The notes: generated by a model not told the origin, from the sequence alone. A stretch of DNA of 64,000 nt from Salinispora mooreana (GCF_000379065.1 NZ_KB900614.1:2595149-2659148); one strand, 5' to 3'; counted from the stretch's first letter, positions 38,902 through 46,564 are shown. Numbers and translations are program-made.

Positions 38902-39522
38902 GTGACAGCCGCCCTCCCCGCACTCGGCACCGTGCTCGAACCGGCGACCTGGCAGGCCCGACGCCGGGCGCACCAGGAGCGGATCGAGACGTGGCTGGCC
39001 CCACACCTGGCCCGCCGCCGCCGGGGCGAGAAGCACCCGGTACAGGACTTCCTCTTCACCTACTACTCGTACCGGCCGGCTCGGCTCCGCCGCTGGCACC
39101 CCGGGGCGGGGGTGGTGCTGCGCGACGCGGACCCGGCCGACTTCGGGCCGGACTACCGCGCCAGCGCCGCCGGCGCCACCCTCGACACCCCGGCGGTACG
39201 CGCCCGGCGAGCCGAGTCGATCACCTGGATCCGGACCCTGTTGAGCGCCACGGCGGGCCGACCGGCACAGTACGGCTGCTTCGGCATGCACGAGTGGGCG
39301 ATGGTCTACCGGCAGACCCAGGAGGAGGTCCGGCACAACGCCTGGCCGCTGCGGTTGAGCCCGGCGCAGGTCGCCACGGTCGTCGAGGAGCGGGGAGTGC
39401 GGTGCAGCCACTTCGACGCGTACCGCTTCTTCACCGCGCCGGCCCGGCCGCTGAACCTGCTCCAGCCGACCCGGGACAGGCAGCACGACCTGGAGCAGCC
39501 CGGCTGCCTGCACGCCAACATG
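38902..39522 (+). pseudogene. 5' part of a gene of the family annotated as 3-methyladenine DNA glycosylase, interrupted by the element
   Basis: 207 codons from GTG 38902 encode a protein of a family often annotated as 3-methyladenine DNA glycosylase in actinobacteria (HPVQDFLFTYYSYRPARLRRWHPG; CFGMHEWAMVYR; RCSHFDAYRFFT; QPTRDRQHDLEQPGCLHANM). At 39523 the frame enters the integrated element and continues 42 codons to a stop at 39651, giving a 249-residue chimera. The missing C-terminal 86 residues lie at 48436-48696. The truncated product is probably inactive. I know of no proof of the enzymatic name. Confidence 0.88.
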
Positions 39523-39540
39523 GACATACTCATCGACAGA
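39508..39540 (+). other. attL: left junction of the integrated element, crossover GA at 39523-39524
   Basis: Left of the GA are chromosomal codons (GCC AAC ATG), right of it element sequence. Joined to the attR right arm, the codons read ANMD-LYKW, as expected for the uninterrupted gene. The right arm at 39525-39539 matches, as an inverted repeat, nine of 15 positions of the left arm of attR. Confidence 0.85.
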
Positions 39541-39547
39541 GATTCGA

Positions 39548-41122
39548 TCAAGTTGGATTGCCCGAAGCGGGCCCTACTTGGTGCCGCGCCTCCACGAGGG
39601 CACGAGCGCTATTCAACTGCCGGTTCTGCGACCACTCATGCAACCACGTAGGCCACTCACGGCCCGCACGGTCAATCATCCGCACGTGGTACTCAGGATT
39701 GAACGCACGACCTTTACCAGGGGCGCGAATGATAACCTTCGGGTAGATGTCCGCTACGAGCTGCCGCCGCTGCGTTAGATCGGCATCCTCCAAGGCTCGA
39801 TCTACTTCCTCAAACGACATGAGCCGCACGATTCTGGACTTCTCCGCATTGATTACGGAAAGCCTGTCGTCAAGATCAGTGATCTCGGCTTCAAGGCGGC
39901 GGCTGGTGCGCTCAAAAACGCTGATGCTTACCCGCTTGCCCGCATACGCCTCCTCCAACTGGTCAAGTTGCTTCTGCGCTTCCTTCCGCTGCTGATCAAG
40001 CGCAGCCGCATCAACGGCACTACTGGTGCCGAAAGACGCCTCAAAGATGTCCCGATCAACCAGGGCCCGGCGGACCATCTCCAAAATGAACGCGTCCAGG
40101 TTCTGGCCTGGCACGTTGAGGTGCGACTTTTCCCGGCACCGATACATCAACTCACCACCGCGACGAGCACTCTTTAGCGTGGTTCCGTCGTCGCAAAGTC
40201 CGCACAAATAGATACCGGACCCAAGGTGACGCTTCCTATTTCCTGCTTTTTGGCGGGTACTGGTGAGAACCGTCCGGAGATCCCGCCATTCCTGACCTGA
40301 AAGGATGCTGTCGTCTTTCCAGTTGCCGGGAATAAAATCGCACTCCCACGGAACTTTGCGCGCTTCCCCAATAGTGAGAACCGACGTGGGTTGGTAGTAG
40401 CGAAATCCACCGACGGCCGGATTCAGTACGGCCTGCTTTACGCCAAGCCAAGACCAATTGCGACCCACTTTACCGTGGGCCGTGGTGAAGCCTCGGCCCG
40501 TCCATTCTCGGGCAACACCTGCAAGCGTGCCACCGCTCATAACGTAATCGAACGCCCATCGGATTGCTTCCGCCTCCGGGCCAACCTGAGTGAAGGTCAG
40601 GGTGCCGTCAGACTTGTTCGCGAAGGTGTACCCAAAGGGACGATTGCCCTTTCGGGGGACTCCCCTGCGGGCACGTTCTTCGGCAGATGACTTCATGCGC
40701 TCCGACATGCGCTCCACCTCGCCCCGGGCGATTGATGCCTTGATGCGGGCGGTTTCCCTGCCGCCTGCTGTGGACAGGTCATAGTCAGAGTCCCGCGTAA
40801 AATAGACCGGCACATGCCGGGGCGACAGAACATCGATAATGCTTTCTAGCTCACGCGGACGGCGCACAAAGCGGTCAGAGGAACGGGAAATGATGACCTT
40901 AACCTTGCCGGCCTTCACATCCGCCATTAACTGATCGAAAGCGGGCCGGGGCTTCCGCTCGTCACTCGCGGTGCGGTCAACATCCACATACCACACAGGT
41001 TCGGAAAGCCCTCTGCGGGCAGCCTCGGCGTTGCATTCCGATTTCTGCGCTTCGTCACTGACAGCACCGGGCAGGAATAGCGAGACGCGGGCATAGCCCG
41101 CCGGGGGTGTCTGCTTACTCAT
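39548..41122 (-). CDS. Large serine integrase
   Basis: 524 residues. Resolvase-type catalytic domain at the N-terminus, with the nucleophile serine in GYARVSLFLPG (residue 14) and the R-S-S-D-R-F-V-R motif near 80. A recombinase domain follows from about 150 (NRPFGYTFANKSDGTLTF). A zinc-ribbon with CGLCDDGT and YRCRE lies around 310-335, and a coiled coil around 375-440 (LDQQRKEAQKQLDQLEEAYAGK), the part that controls excision in this class. Its stop is 24 bases from the crossover site, as usual for such integrases. No tyrosine recombinase or directionality factor is evident. Confidence 0.96.
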   Translation of the reverse strand: MSKQTPPAGYARVSLFLPGAVSDEAQKSECNAEAARRGLSEPVWYVDVDRTASDERKPRPAFDQLMADVKAGKVKVIISRSSDRFVRRPRELESIIDVLSPRHVPVYFTRDSDYDLSTAGGRETARIKASIARGEVERMSERMKSSAEERARRGVPRKGNRPFGYTFANKSDGTLTFTQVGPEAEAIRWAFDYVMSGGTLAGVAREWTGRGFTTAHGKVGRNWSWLGVKQAVLNPAVGGFRYYQPTSVLTIGEARKVPWECDFIPGNWKDDSILSGQEWRDLRTVLTSTRQKAGNRKRHLGSGIYLCGLCDDGTTLKSARRGGELMYRCREKSHLNVPGQNLDAFILEMVRRALVDRDIFEASFGTSSAVDAAALDQQRKEAQKQLDQLEEAYAGKRVSISVFERTSRRLEAEITDLDDRLSVINAEKSRIVRLMSFEEVDRALEDADLTQRRQLVADIYPKVIIRAPGKGRAFNPEYHVRMIDRAGREWPTWLHEWSQNRQLNSARALVEARHQVGPASGNPT

Positions 41123-41130
41123 AGCCAGGG

Positions 41131-41136
41131 ATCATA
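41131..41136 (-). promoter_or_regulatory. Probable -10 box of a leaderless integrase message
   Basis: TATGAT on the minus strand ends nine bases before the integrase ATG (41122), and there is no ribosome site between, suggesting transcription starts at or next to the start codon. Confidence 0.5.
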
Positions 41137-41300
41137 CCACCTTGCTCATCTACAGACGAGAAATACACCACCGGCAAATTGCGAAGTGTTTAGACGTTGC
41201 TGCGATGCACGGCTGACAGCCGGTGGCGGTCGCCCCCTATTGGGGTCCGTACACTATTTCCGCCACGGCCGCTGCAAAGGGTTTCACCAGCGACCAAAGT

Positions 41301-41328
41301 TAAGGTGTTGCAGCCGCTGCTAAGGTGT
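41301..41328 (+). repeat. Two TAAGGTGT repeats, 20 bases apart, before the winged-helix-like gene
   Basis: TAAGGTGT at 41301-41308 and 41321-41328, two helical turns apart and so on the same DNA face, in the 280-base gap between the integrase and the divergent small gene. Candidate operators or iterons. The same gap has a CCCC-TATT-GGGG hairpin near 41234. Confidence 0.45.
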
Positions 41329-41402
41329 ACGGCAGTTGCCGCCTAGCCACAACTTTCTGCCACGGCAACAATCACAGTATTGGGAAGGGGAGATACGTCT
41401 GC

Positions 41403-41789
41403 ATGAGCTTCTTGTTTGCTGGCCCGTACGGGGCCGTGCATCAAACAGAGCTGCGGAGGATCAGCCGTAACCCCGAGGTCGGACCGGCGCACGTACGGCT
41501 GTTCATGCTGGCAATGGCTGAGGCTAACCAGATTGGGCACGCTGAGTTCCGCGCCGGGGCGCTACGGAAATTCCTCGGCCGACCAGACCGGGCGACCGGG
41601 CGTGTCACGCCCAGCTCTGCTGCTACGGTCAGCGACGCTATCGCGAAGGCGAAGCGGCTAGGGATGCTGCACGCCGATTCGTGCGCTCGGTGCCTGGTGC
41701 TGTCGTCGTACCTGTTCCAGAAGGCCGGGAGGGGCACCATGTCGTGTAGCTTCCACAACGTTCGCAAGGCCCGGATCGAGGCTGCTTAG
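41403..41789 (+). CDS. Small winged-helix-like protein of the element
   Basis: 128 residues, MSFLFAGPYGAVHQTELRRI and on. The predicted helices LFMLAMAEANQIGHAEFRAGALRKFLG and SSAATVSDAIAKAKRLGMLHA followed by a beta wing (CARCLVLSSYLF) suggest DNA binding, perhaps in replication or control of the element; this is a structural guess. ATG 41403 has AAGGGGAG upstream. Downstream lie the repeats, not another gene, so it is transcribed alone or with them. Confidence 0.65.
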   Translation: MSFLFAGPYGAVHQTELRRISRNPEVGPAHVRLFMLAMAEANQIGHAEFRAGALRKFLGRPDRATGRVTPSSAATVSDAIAKAKRLGMLHADSCARCLVLSSYLFQKAGRGTMSCSFHNVRKARIEAA

Positions 41790-41914
41790 CCGCAGCGGCT
41801 AAAGCTCTTAGCCGTGAGCGCTAAGCGATGTGCGGTGTGACCTGCGCGAACACAAACCGCTCTCACTATAAATTAGGTGTGTTCCCTGTGCTGGTTGACT
41901 TCCCCTCACCCGTA

Positions 41915-41978
41915 GAGTGACGCAAGTCACTCGTAGAGGCATACGGGTTTCAACGTGGTTATTAAGGGTGAGGGGGTT
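41915..41978 (+). repeat. Direct-repeat unit, copy A
   Basis: Shares three blocks with copy B at 42094-42167: GAGTGAC...GTCAC (hairpin-forming), GGCATACGGGTTT, and GTGGTTATTAA followed by GTGAGGGGGTT. Between blocks the sequence differs. About 179 bases separate the copies. Confidence 0.7.
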
Positions 41979-42093
41979 GATTGGCAGTTGGCAGCTTTCG
42001 GGCTGCCAACCAGTGAGTAGTCACCTAGACCAAGCCACCCCTGGGCAGCCTCGGGGCCGCCCAGGCAGCAATTCACACCTTCCCTTCGCGAAG

Positions 42094-42167
42094 GAGTGAC
42101 CCAGGTCACAGCGGAATCCACCTACAGGCATACGGGTTTGTAGGTGGTTATTAATAGTGAGGGGGTT
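42094..42167 (+). repeat. Direct-repeat unit, copy B
   Basis: Second copy of the unit at 41915. Here the conserved GGCATACGGGTTT sits in the loop of an 8-bp stem CCACCTAC/GTAGGTGG. It is preceded by the palindrome CCTTCGCGAAGG (42082-42093). Confidence 0.7.
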
Positions 42168-42171
42168 TTAC

Positions 42172-42187
42172 GGGAGGGAGGGGAGGG
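42172..42187 (+). other. G-quadruplex motif
   Basis: Four G-runs of at least three separated by single A residues (GGGAGGGAGGGGAGGG), the tightest form of a G-quadruplex motif, right after repeat copy B and before the main hairpin cluster. Confidence 0.55.
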
Positions 42188-42654
42188 AGCGAAGGCGACC
42201 GACCCGACCGACCCAACAGTGACCTACCAGTGAGGGCAGCCCCTAGGCTGCCCAACAGTCACTACTGACTAACAGTCACAGGGCAGCCCCCTAGGGCTGC
42301 CAACACTAGTCACTACTGACTACTACTAACCAGGTTGGCAGCCCTTCGGCTGCCAACAACAGAACCAACCACTACGGCAGCCCCCGAGGGCTGCCAACAC
42401 TGACTAAACAACAGCAGTAACAGTAACTACTGTTGGCAGCCCCTTCGGCTGCCAACCAACAGTAACTACTAAACAGTTCTACTCTAACCAAATGGGCAGC
42501 CCCCTCGGGCTGCCTAGTAGTAACAACTAACCACTACAGCGGCAGCCCCAAAGGGCTGCCTACAGTAACAAACCATAGCTTCTAACTAGCTACTACAGTT
42601 GGCATTCCCCAAAGAATGCCAACCAACAGAAACAACCACTGTCCCGCAAAGGCA

Positions 42655-43047
42655 ATGAGTTACAACACCTGCACAATCTGCAAACAACTCACACCCCACG
42701 GCACCAGCAGGTGCCCAACACACCAGCCGAAACCGTTCGCCACCGCCCCCAGGGCGGAGGCGCACAACCGCACCCACCCCCCGATCTGGTATTCCGCGAA
42801 GGCGGCCCGCGCGAAACGCGCGTTCCTCACCGACCATCCGGTGTGCTGGGAATGTGGAGCCCTCTCAACACACGTAGACCACATCATCCCCACGTCCACC
42901 CCGGAAGGCCGAGCACTACTCATGGAACCCTCGCTGTGGCGCGCCCACTGCGCCACCTGCTCTAACCGGCAGGGGGCCCGGTTAGGGGCCCAGCGAAGAA
43001 ATGAGAACCGTGCGACCCCGTCCGGTGAAAGAGCCCCTGGGCTCTGA
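42655..43047 (+). CDS. HNH endonuclease
   Basis: 130 residues. HNH fold with zinc pairs: CTICKQL and CPTH near the N-terminus, then CWECGALSTHVDHIIPTSTPEG (the H-x-D-H core) and LWRAHCATCSNRQGAR. In HK97-type phages an HNH protein next to the terminase/portal genes is needed for DNA packaging; here it precedes capsid and portal. ATG 42655 is chosen; ATG 42616 lies within the last hairpin of the array. A small hairpin GAGCCC/GGGCTC overlaps the stop. Confidence 0.88.
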   Translation: MSYNTCTICKQLTPHGTSRCPTHQPKPFATAPRAEAHNRTHPPIWYSAKAARAKRAFLTDHPVCWECGALSTHVDHIIPTSTPEGRALLMEPSLWRAHCATCSNRQGARLGAQRRNENRATPSGERAPGL

Positions 43048-43311
43048 CACAACAGTCTAGCTAGGCGGGGGTTCGTGCACTACGGTCTGCATTCCATACA
43101 GAAAAACTCACAAGACAGTCTGCTCAGGAAATGCAAACCCACAACCCCCGACCCCCGACAGGGGGAAAGGGGCAGAAAAACTTTCCCACAAACTTTACCC
43201 ACTCCCGCTGCTTTAGGCTCGTTTTTGTGTCTGCACATTTTCCCGGGTTTGTGGGAATTCGAGGGAAACCTTAAATTGTTTCAGTACCTTCAACGAGAGT
43301 AAGGAAATTTC
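43048..43311 (+). other. 264-base A/T-richer gap in the element
   Basis: Upstream region of the 56-residue gene, with several runs of A and T unusual for this chromosome (AAAAACT, GTTTTTGTG, AAATTGTTTC). An open frame at 43075-43302 has no ribosome site and is not called. Confidence 0.3.
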
Positions 43312-43482
43312 ATGACTGACCTATCTTCCGAATTCCGTAAGCTGACCTCTACCGAGCTTGGCAACATAGTGGAGTATTTCTTCCGGCTTTTCGAGTTGGC
43401 ACTTAGGGATGGTAGGGACGATTCAGTGATGGCGTACGCGAAGATCTGCGTAACCGTGATCGACGTCCTAAATTCACCGTAG
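43312..43482 (+). CDS. Small element protein (56 residues)
   Basis: MTDLSSEFRKLTSTELGNIV then EYFFRLFELALRDGRDDSVM, ending VIDVLNSP. ATG has AAGGA six to eight bases upstream. Mostly helical; unknown function. Too short to be a terminase subunit. It lies between HNH and capsid genes. Confidence 0.7.
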   Translation: MTDLSSEFRKLTSTELGNIVEYFFRLFELALRDGRDDSVMAYAKICVTVIDVLNSP

Positions 43483-43512
43483 CATCAAATTTTGACAATG
43501 ATTTTTAGTGGG

Positions 43513-43535
43513 TGCCGCCCCTGCGTGGGGCGGCA
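43513..43535 (+). terminator. Hairpin between the 56-residue gene and the capsid gene
   Basis: TGCCGCCCC pairs with GGGGCGGCA around a TGCGT loop. It lies over the first possible GTG of the capsid frame, which argues for the TTG at 43566 as the real start. Confidence 0.65.
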
Positions 43536-43565
43536 TTCTCGTTTGTTCTGATTGGAGATTCTGTT

Positions 43566-44765
43566 TTGACTACTGAACCTGAGCTTGAGCTTGAGCTAGA
43601 AGAAAAGCGCGCCAAGTTGGGGAACCTCTTGAGAGTGACCCGCAACGAGCTTCTTCCGGTGGAGACGCGTATCCGCGCCATTGACAGTCTCGGCCCGGAA
43701 GGCGGTTGGGGTGAACCGGGGCGGCAGACCGCTGAGGGTGCGGCGGGTGAGTCGCGGGCGACTGTCGAGGCGGAGCAGCGTCGCGCTATCGCCGCTAGCC
43801 CGGCTGGTGTTCCTGGTGCCCGCGCCGAGGTGCGCGCCGGGGAGTTGCTGTCGGCTGAGGTGCGGGCCCTCACGGGTGCGTCCGGGATGGGTGCGGCGTT
43901 CACCCCGGCCGAGCAGGCCGGGTATGTGCTGGACTTCCTGGGCACCTCTAGTGTCATTGTCCGTAGTGGTGTTCAGGTCATCCGCACCAGCGGTGACAGC
44001 ATCGTGATTCCTCACATGACCAGTGACGGGGTTGCTGGTGCTGTGGGGGAGGCGGCTGATGTGCCGCTGAGCGACCCGAACGCGGAGTCGTTGACGGCGG
44101 TGCCCCGGAAGTTCATGCAGGGCACCCGGGTACCCAATGAGGTTGTCAGCGACGCTAAGCCGTCCGCTCTTGAGCAGCTTTCGAAGTCGCTGATCCGTTC
44201 TGTGGGTTTGGCCTACGACCTGAGCTGTTTCGAGGGCGACGGTACCGCCCCGAACGTGCGGGGACTGAAGCATGTTGCTGGTATCCAGACGCTTTCGGCG
44301 GGTACTAACGGTGCCGCGTTGGCGAACCTGGATGTTGTCGCTGACGCCCTGGGCTTGCTCGCGGAGGCGAACGCCGACGAGGAATCCGCTGTCATCGTTT
44401 TGCCGCCTCGGACGTGGCGGCAGATTCTGAAGCTGAAGGAGGCGACCGGTTCCAACAAGTCGCTTATTCAGGACAGCGCCGGCAGCGCGTCGGGTGGTGT
44501 GTCTCGTCGCCTGTTCGGTCGTGCCGTGTACCTGTCCGGGAACCTGTCTCTTACCGAGGCTGAGGGCACGTCGGGGAACGTGTGTAACAGCATCTACGTG
44601 TATGTGCCCTCCGAGGTGTACGCGGTGGTTCGGGAGGACACTGTTTTTGATGTCAACCCGTACGTCTACGGTGCGACTGACGAAACGCTGGTGACGGCGA
44701 AGATGCGCGCTGATCTGCTGGTGCCGAACCCGGCGGCTGTCGTCCGGGTGACCGGCGTCAAGTAG
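43566..44765 (+). CDS. HK97-type major capsid protein
   Basis: 399 residues. Acidic helical N-terminus (LELELEEKRAKLGNLLRV, about 1-95), comparable to the HK97 delta/scaffold region, then GMGAAFTPAEQAGYVLDFLGTSSVIVRSGVQVI, the usual start of the mature HK97 fold. Later SIVIPHMTSD, VPNEVVSDAKPSALEQLSKSLIRSVGLAYDLSCFEGDG, LPPRTWRQILKLK, and the C-terminal VLVTAKMRADLLV-like region. TTG 43566 has GGAG upstream. No prohead protease gene is present. Confidence 0.93.
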   Translation: MTTEPELELELEEKRAKLGNLLRVTRNELLPVETRIRAIDSLGPEGGWGEPGRQTAEGAAGESRATVEAEQRRAIAASPAGVPGARAEVRAGELLSAEVRALTGASGMGAAFTPAEQAGYVLDFLGTSSVIVRSGVQVIRTSGDSIVIPHMTSDGVAGAVGEAADVPLSDPNAESLTAVPRKFMQGTRVPNEVVSDAKPSALEQLSKSLIRSVGLAYDLSCFEGDGTAPNVRGLKHVAGIQTLSAGTNGAALANLDVVADALGLLAEANADEESAVIVLPPRTWRQILKLKEATGSNKSLIQDSAGSASGGVSRRLFGRAVYLSGNLSLTEAEGTSGNVCNSIYVYVPSEVYAVVREDTVFDVNPYVYGATDETLVTAKMRADLLVPNPAAVVRVTGVK

Positions 44766-44782
44766 CCCACGAAACCGTCCGG

Positions 44783-44812
44783 GCCCGCCCCCAACCGGGG
44801 GCGGGCTTTTTT
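44783..44812 (+). terminator. Intrinsic terminator after the capsid gene
   Basis: 10-bp stem GCCCGCCCCC / GGGGGCGGGC with loop AACC, followed by six T. It separates capsid and portal transcription. Confidence 0.9.
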
Positions 44813-44831
44813 CGTCTTTGGAGGTGGCCTG

Positions 44832-46003
44832 TTGGGTTTGTGGGATCGGATCAGGGAACGTCGGGCGGCACCGGCACCTTCTGATGGTGTTCTTGCCGCT
44901 CTCGGCGGTCAGGGCCCGACGTGGGCCGGAGTGAACGTCAGCCAGGACACAGCCCTCAATCTGTCGGCGGTGTACACGTGCGTGTCGTTGATCGCTGACG
45001 CCGTAGCGGCCCTACCTGTTGATGTGGTGCGGACGGTCGGGAAGGTGAGGGAGCCGGTCCCGGGCCCGGCGTGGTTGAGTCAGCCGAACCCGTTCGACAC
45101 GGCGTTTGACTTTTGGCACAAGGTGATGACGAGTCTCCTCACGGACGGGAACGCTTTTATCCGTGTCTTCCGGGGCGGCAACGGCAGGGTTATCGCTGTT
45201 CTTCCTCTTGATCCGCGTACGGTTCGGATCGAGCTGACCGATGATGGCAGCGGGGTTGTTTACATGGTCGGTGACTTGACGGTGCCCAGCCGGGAGGTTG
45301 TTCACGTTAAGGGATTCGCTGCCGCGAACAGTCTACGGGGCTTGTCTCCTTTGGAGAACGCGAGGCAGACGATCGGGGCGGGGTTGGCTACCGAGGAATA
45401 CGCCGCCCGGTTCTTCAGCCAAGGGGCCACCGTTTCCGGGATTGTGGAACACATCCCGGTAGCCCCAAGCCGGGTGAGGTGGCAGTGCTGGCGCGGATGC
45501 TGAAGCGTAGCCACCAGGGCGTTAAGAACAGTCACGCGATCGGTGTGCTCACCGGCGGTGCATCGTGGAAGCAGATTTCCGTGACCCCTGAGCAAGCGCA
45601 GTTCTTGGAAACTCAACGGTTTAACCGGTTGGCCATCGCCGGGGTTTTCCGGGTGCCCGCCTACATGCTTGATCCGACTACGGCTAGTTCGTGGGGTTCC
45701 GGTGTCGAAGAGCAACACAACTGGTTTGTCACCCAGACTCTTATGCCGTGGCTGATCCGGATAGAGCAGGCGTTTTCTCACGTGTTGCCGGCCGGGCAGT
45801 CCGTGCGGTTCAACGTGAACGCGAGACTTCGCGTGAAGACCGTGGAGCGGTACCAGGCCTACCGCACCGGCATCGAGGCTGGTTTCCTGTCCGTAGACGA
45901 AGTGCGGGCCCTGGAGGACCGGAAACCACTACCAGACGGGGAAGGCCAAGCGTTCCTGACGCCGCCAGCCAAAGACCGCAGCGGAGACGAACTCAGCAAC
46001 TAG
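44832..46003 (+). pseudogene. HK97-type portal protein, broken by a 2-bp frameshift
   Basis: The first frame (44832-45503) holds the N-terminal portal half: TALNLSAVYTCVSLIADAVAALPVDVV, MTSLLTDGNAFIRVFRG, VVHVKGFAAANSLRGLSPLENARQTI. The second frame (to 46003) holds the rest: LTGGASWKQISVTPEQAQFLETQRF, IAGVFRVPAYMLDP, EQHNWFVTQTLMPWLIRIEQAFSHVL. Removing one AC of ACAC at 45449-45452 joins them as V-E-H-P-G-S-P-K-P-G-E-V, giving 389 residues, a normal portal length. TTG start with GGAGG upstream. A recent mutation, an assembly error, or frameshifting are possible. Confidence 0.88.
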
Positions 46004-46006
46004 GAC

Positions 46007-46043
46007 GCCCCGGACCCCTTGCCAGGGGTCCGGGGCCCTTTTT
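46007..46043 (+). terminator. Intrinsic terminator after the portal gene
   Basis: 13-bp stem GCCCCGGACCCCT / AGGGGTCCGGGGC with loop TGCC, then CCTTTTT. Confidence 0.9.
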
Positions 46044-46137
46044 CGTTGGGCGGTTCACACGATCCTCGGAGGCGGCACCTGGACCGCTGACTGCCCGCTA
46101 CGGCCAGCCCTCAACGGCCGGCCCCAGGACGGGCGCG

Positions 46138-46329
46138 TCAGAAACGCTGTCCGCCGCGAACACTGCCCTCGAACGCGTCCCACTCCTCCGAGGTGAAGGC
46201 CAGGACCGGCCCGTTCGGGTTCTTGCTGTCACGGACAAACCGCTCGCCATTGTCACCGGACGCAACCTCGACACAGTTGGGCGAACTGTTGTCACACCTC
46301 ATCGGCTTCTTCCAGCTCAACTTCTCCAC
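46138..46329 (-). CDS. DUF397 protein of the element
   Basis: 63 residues: LSWKKPMRCDNSSPNCVEVA then ERFVRDSKNPNGPVLAFTSEEWDAF, the DUF397 pattern, sharing RDSK and GPVL with the chromosomal copy at 21070. GTG 46329 has AGAGGAAG upstream. It ends a minus-strand block that faces the portal gene and is divergent from the XRE regulator. Confidence 0.88.
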   Translation of the reverse strand: MEKLSWKKPMRCDNSSPNCVEVASGDNGERFVRDSKNPNGPVLAFTSEEWDAFEGSVRGGQRF

Positions 46330-46564
46330 GAGAATCTTCCTCTCTCTTTTCCTCACCGGCCGCTGATTGCGGCCGGACATCCTTGGGGGGTGGTGTCCGT
46401 GGGTCAAGCAAGTCATGGGCCAGCAACTCCGCGAACGCCTCACCCCACAACCGGCACCGGCCGGGAGTGCCGCACTCCGGACAGTGACCATCAACCGTTT
46501 GATGATTGCGGAGGGTCTTCCGCCACCGGGCAACCGTTGCCGAGCATGGCGGCCGGTCCGTCAC
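46292..46564 (-). CDS. Small zinc-ribbon-like protein
   Basis: 90 residues with HCPECGTPGRC (three cysteines and a histidine) at about residues 27-37, and an acidic C-terminus. The GTG start overlaps the preceding stop as GTGA, and its end overlaps the DUF397 start by 38 bases. I know no function. Confidence 0.65.
   Translation of the reverse strand: MTDRPPCSATVARWRKTLRNHQTVDGHCPECGTPGRCRLWGEAFAELLAHDLLDPRTPPPKDVRPQSAAGEEKREEDSRGEVELEEADEV

Larger units (their letters stand above)
41987..42623 (+). repeat. Array of ten GGCAGCC/GGCTGCC stem-loops
   Basis: Stem-loops at 41987-42010, 42041-42064, 42234-42253, 42282-42301, 42334-42357, 42376-42395, 42432-42456, 42495-42514, 42541-42560 and 42598-42623. 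Eight share the stem core GGCAGCC with GGCTGCC in full, with loops of 4-5 bases. The first has GGCAGC with a 6-base loop, the second carries one mismatch (GGCAGCC/GGCCGCC), and the last is GGCATTC/GAATGCC, a compensated change. Linkers of about 20-50 bases are made of A, C and T-rich pieces such as ACTACTGACTAACAG. This 865-base stretch (41790-42654) has no supported gene. Confidence 0.88.

Noticed and set aside
41917..42099. Small frame inside the repeat units of the element
   Set aside because: It crosses two hairpins and has no ribosome site; the stretch is better explained as repeats.
41987..42623. CRISPR array
   Set aside because: The repeated parts are hairpins of about 20 bases, linkers differ in length and resemble each other, and there are no cas genes.
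43075..43302. 75-codon frame between HNH and the 56-residue gene
   Set aside because: No ribosome site and unnatural composition; likely a chance frame in A/T-richer DNA.
43512..43565. GTG 43512 as start of the capsid protein
   Set aside because: It lies at the edge of a hairpin and lacks a ribosome site, whereas TTG 43566 has GGAG at good spacing.
44832..45503. Portal N-terminal piece as a complete small protein
   Set aside because: The homology continues directly in the next frame; it is a broken gene rather than a natural short form.
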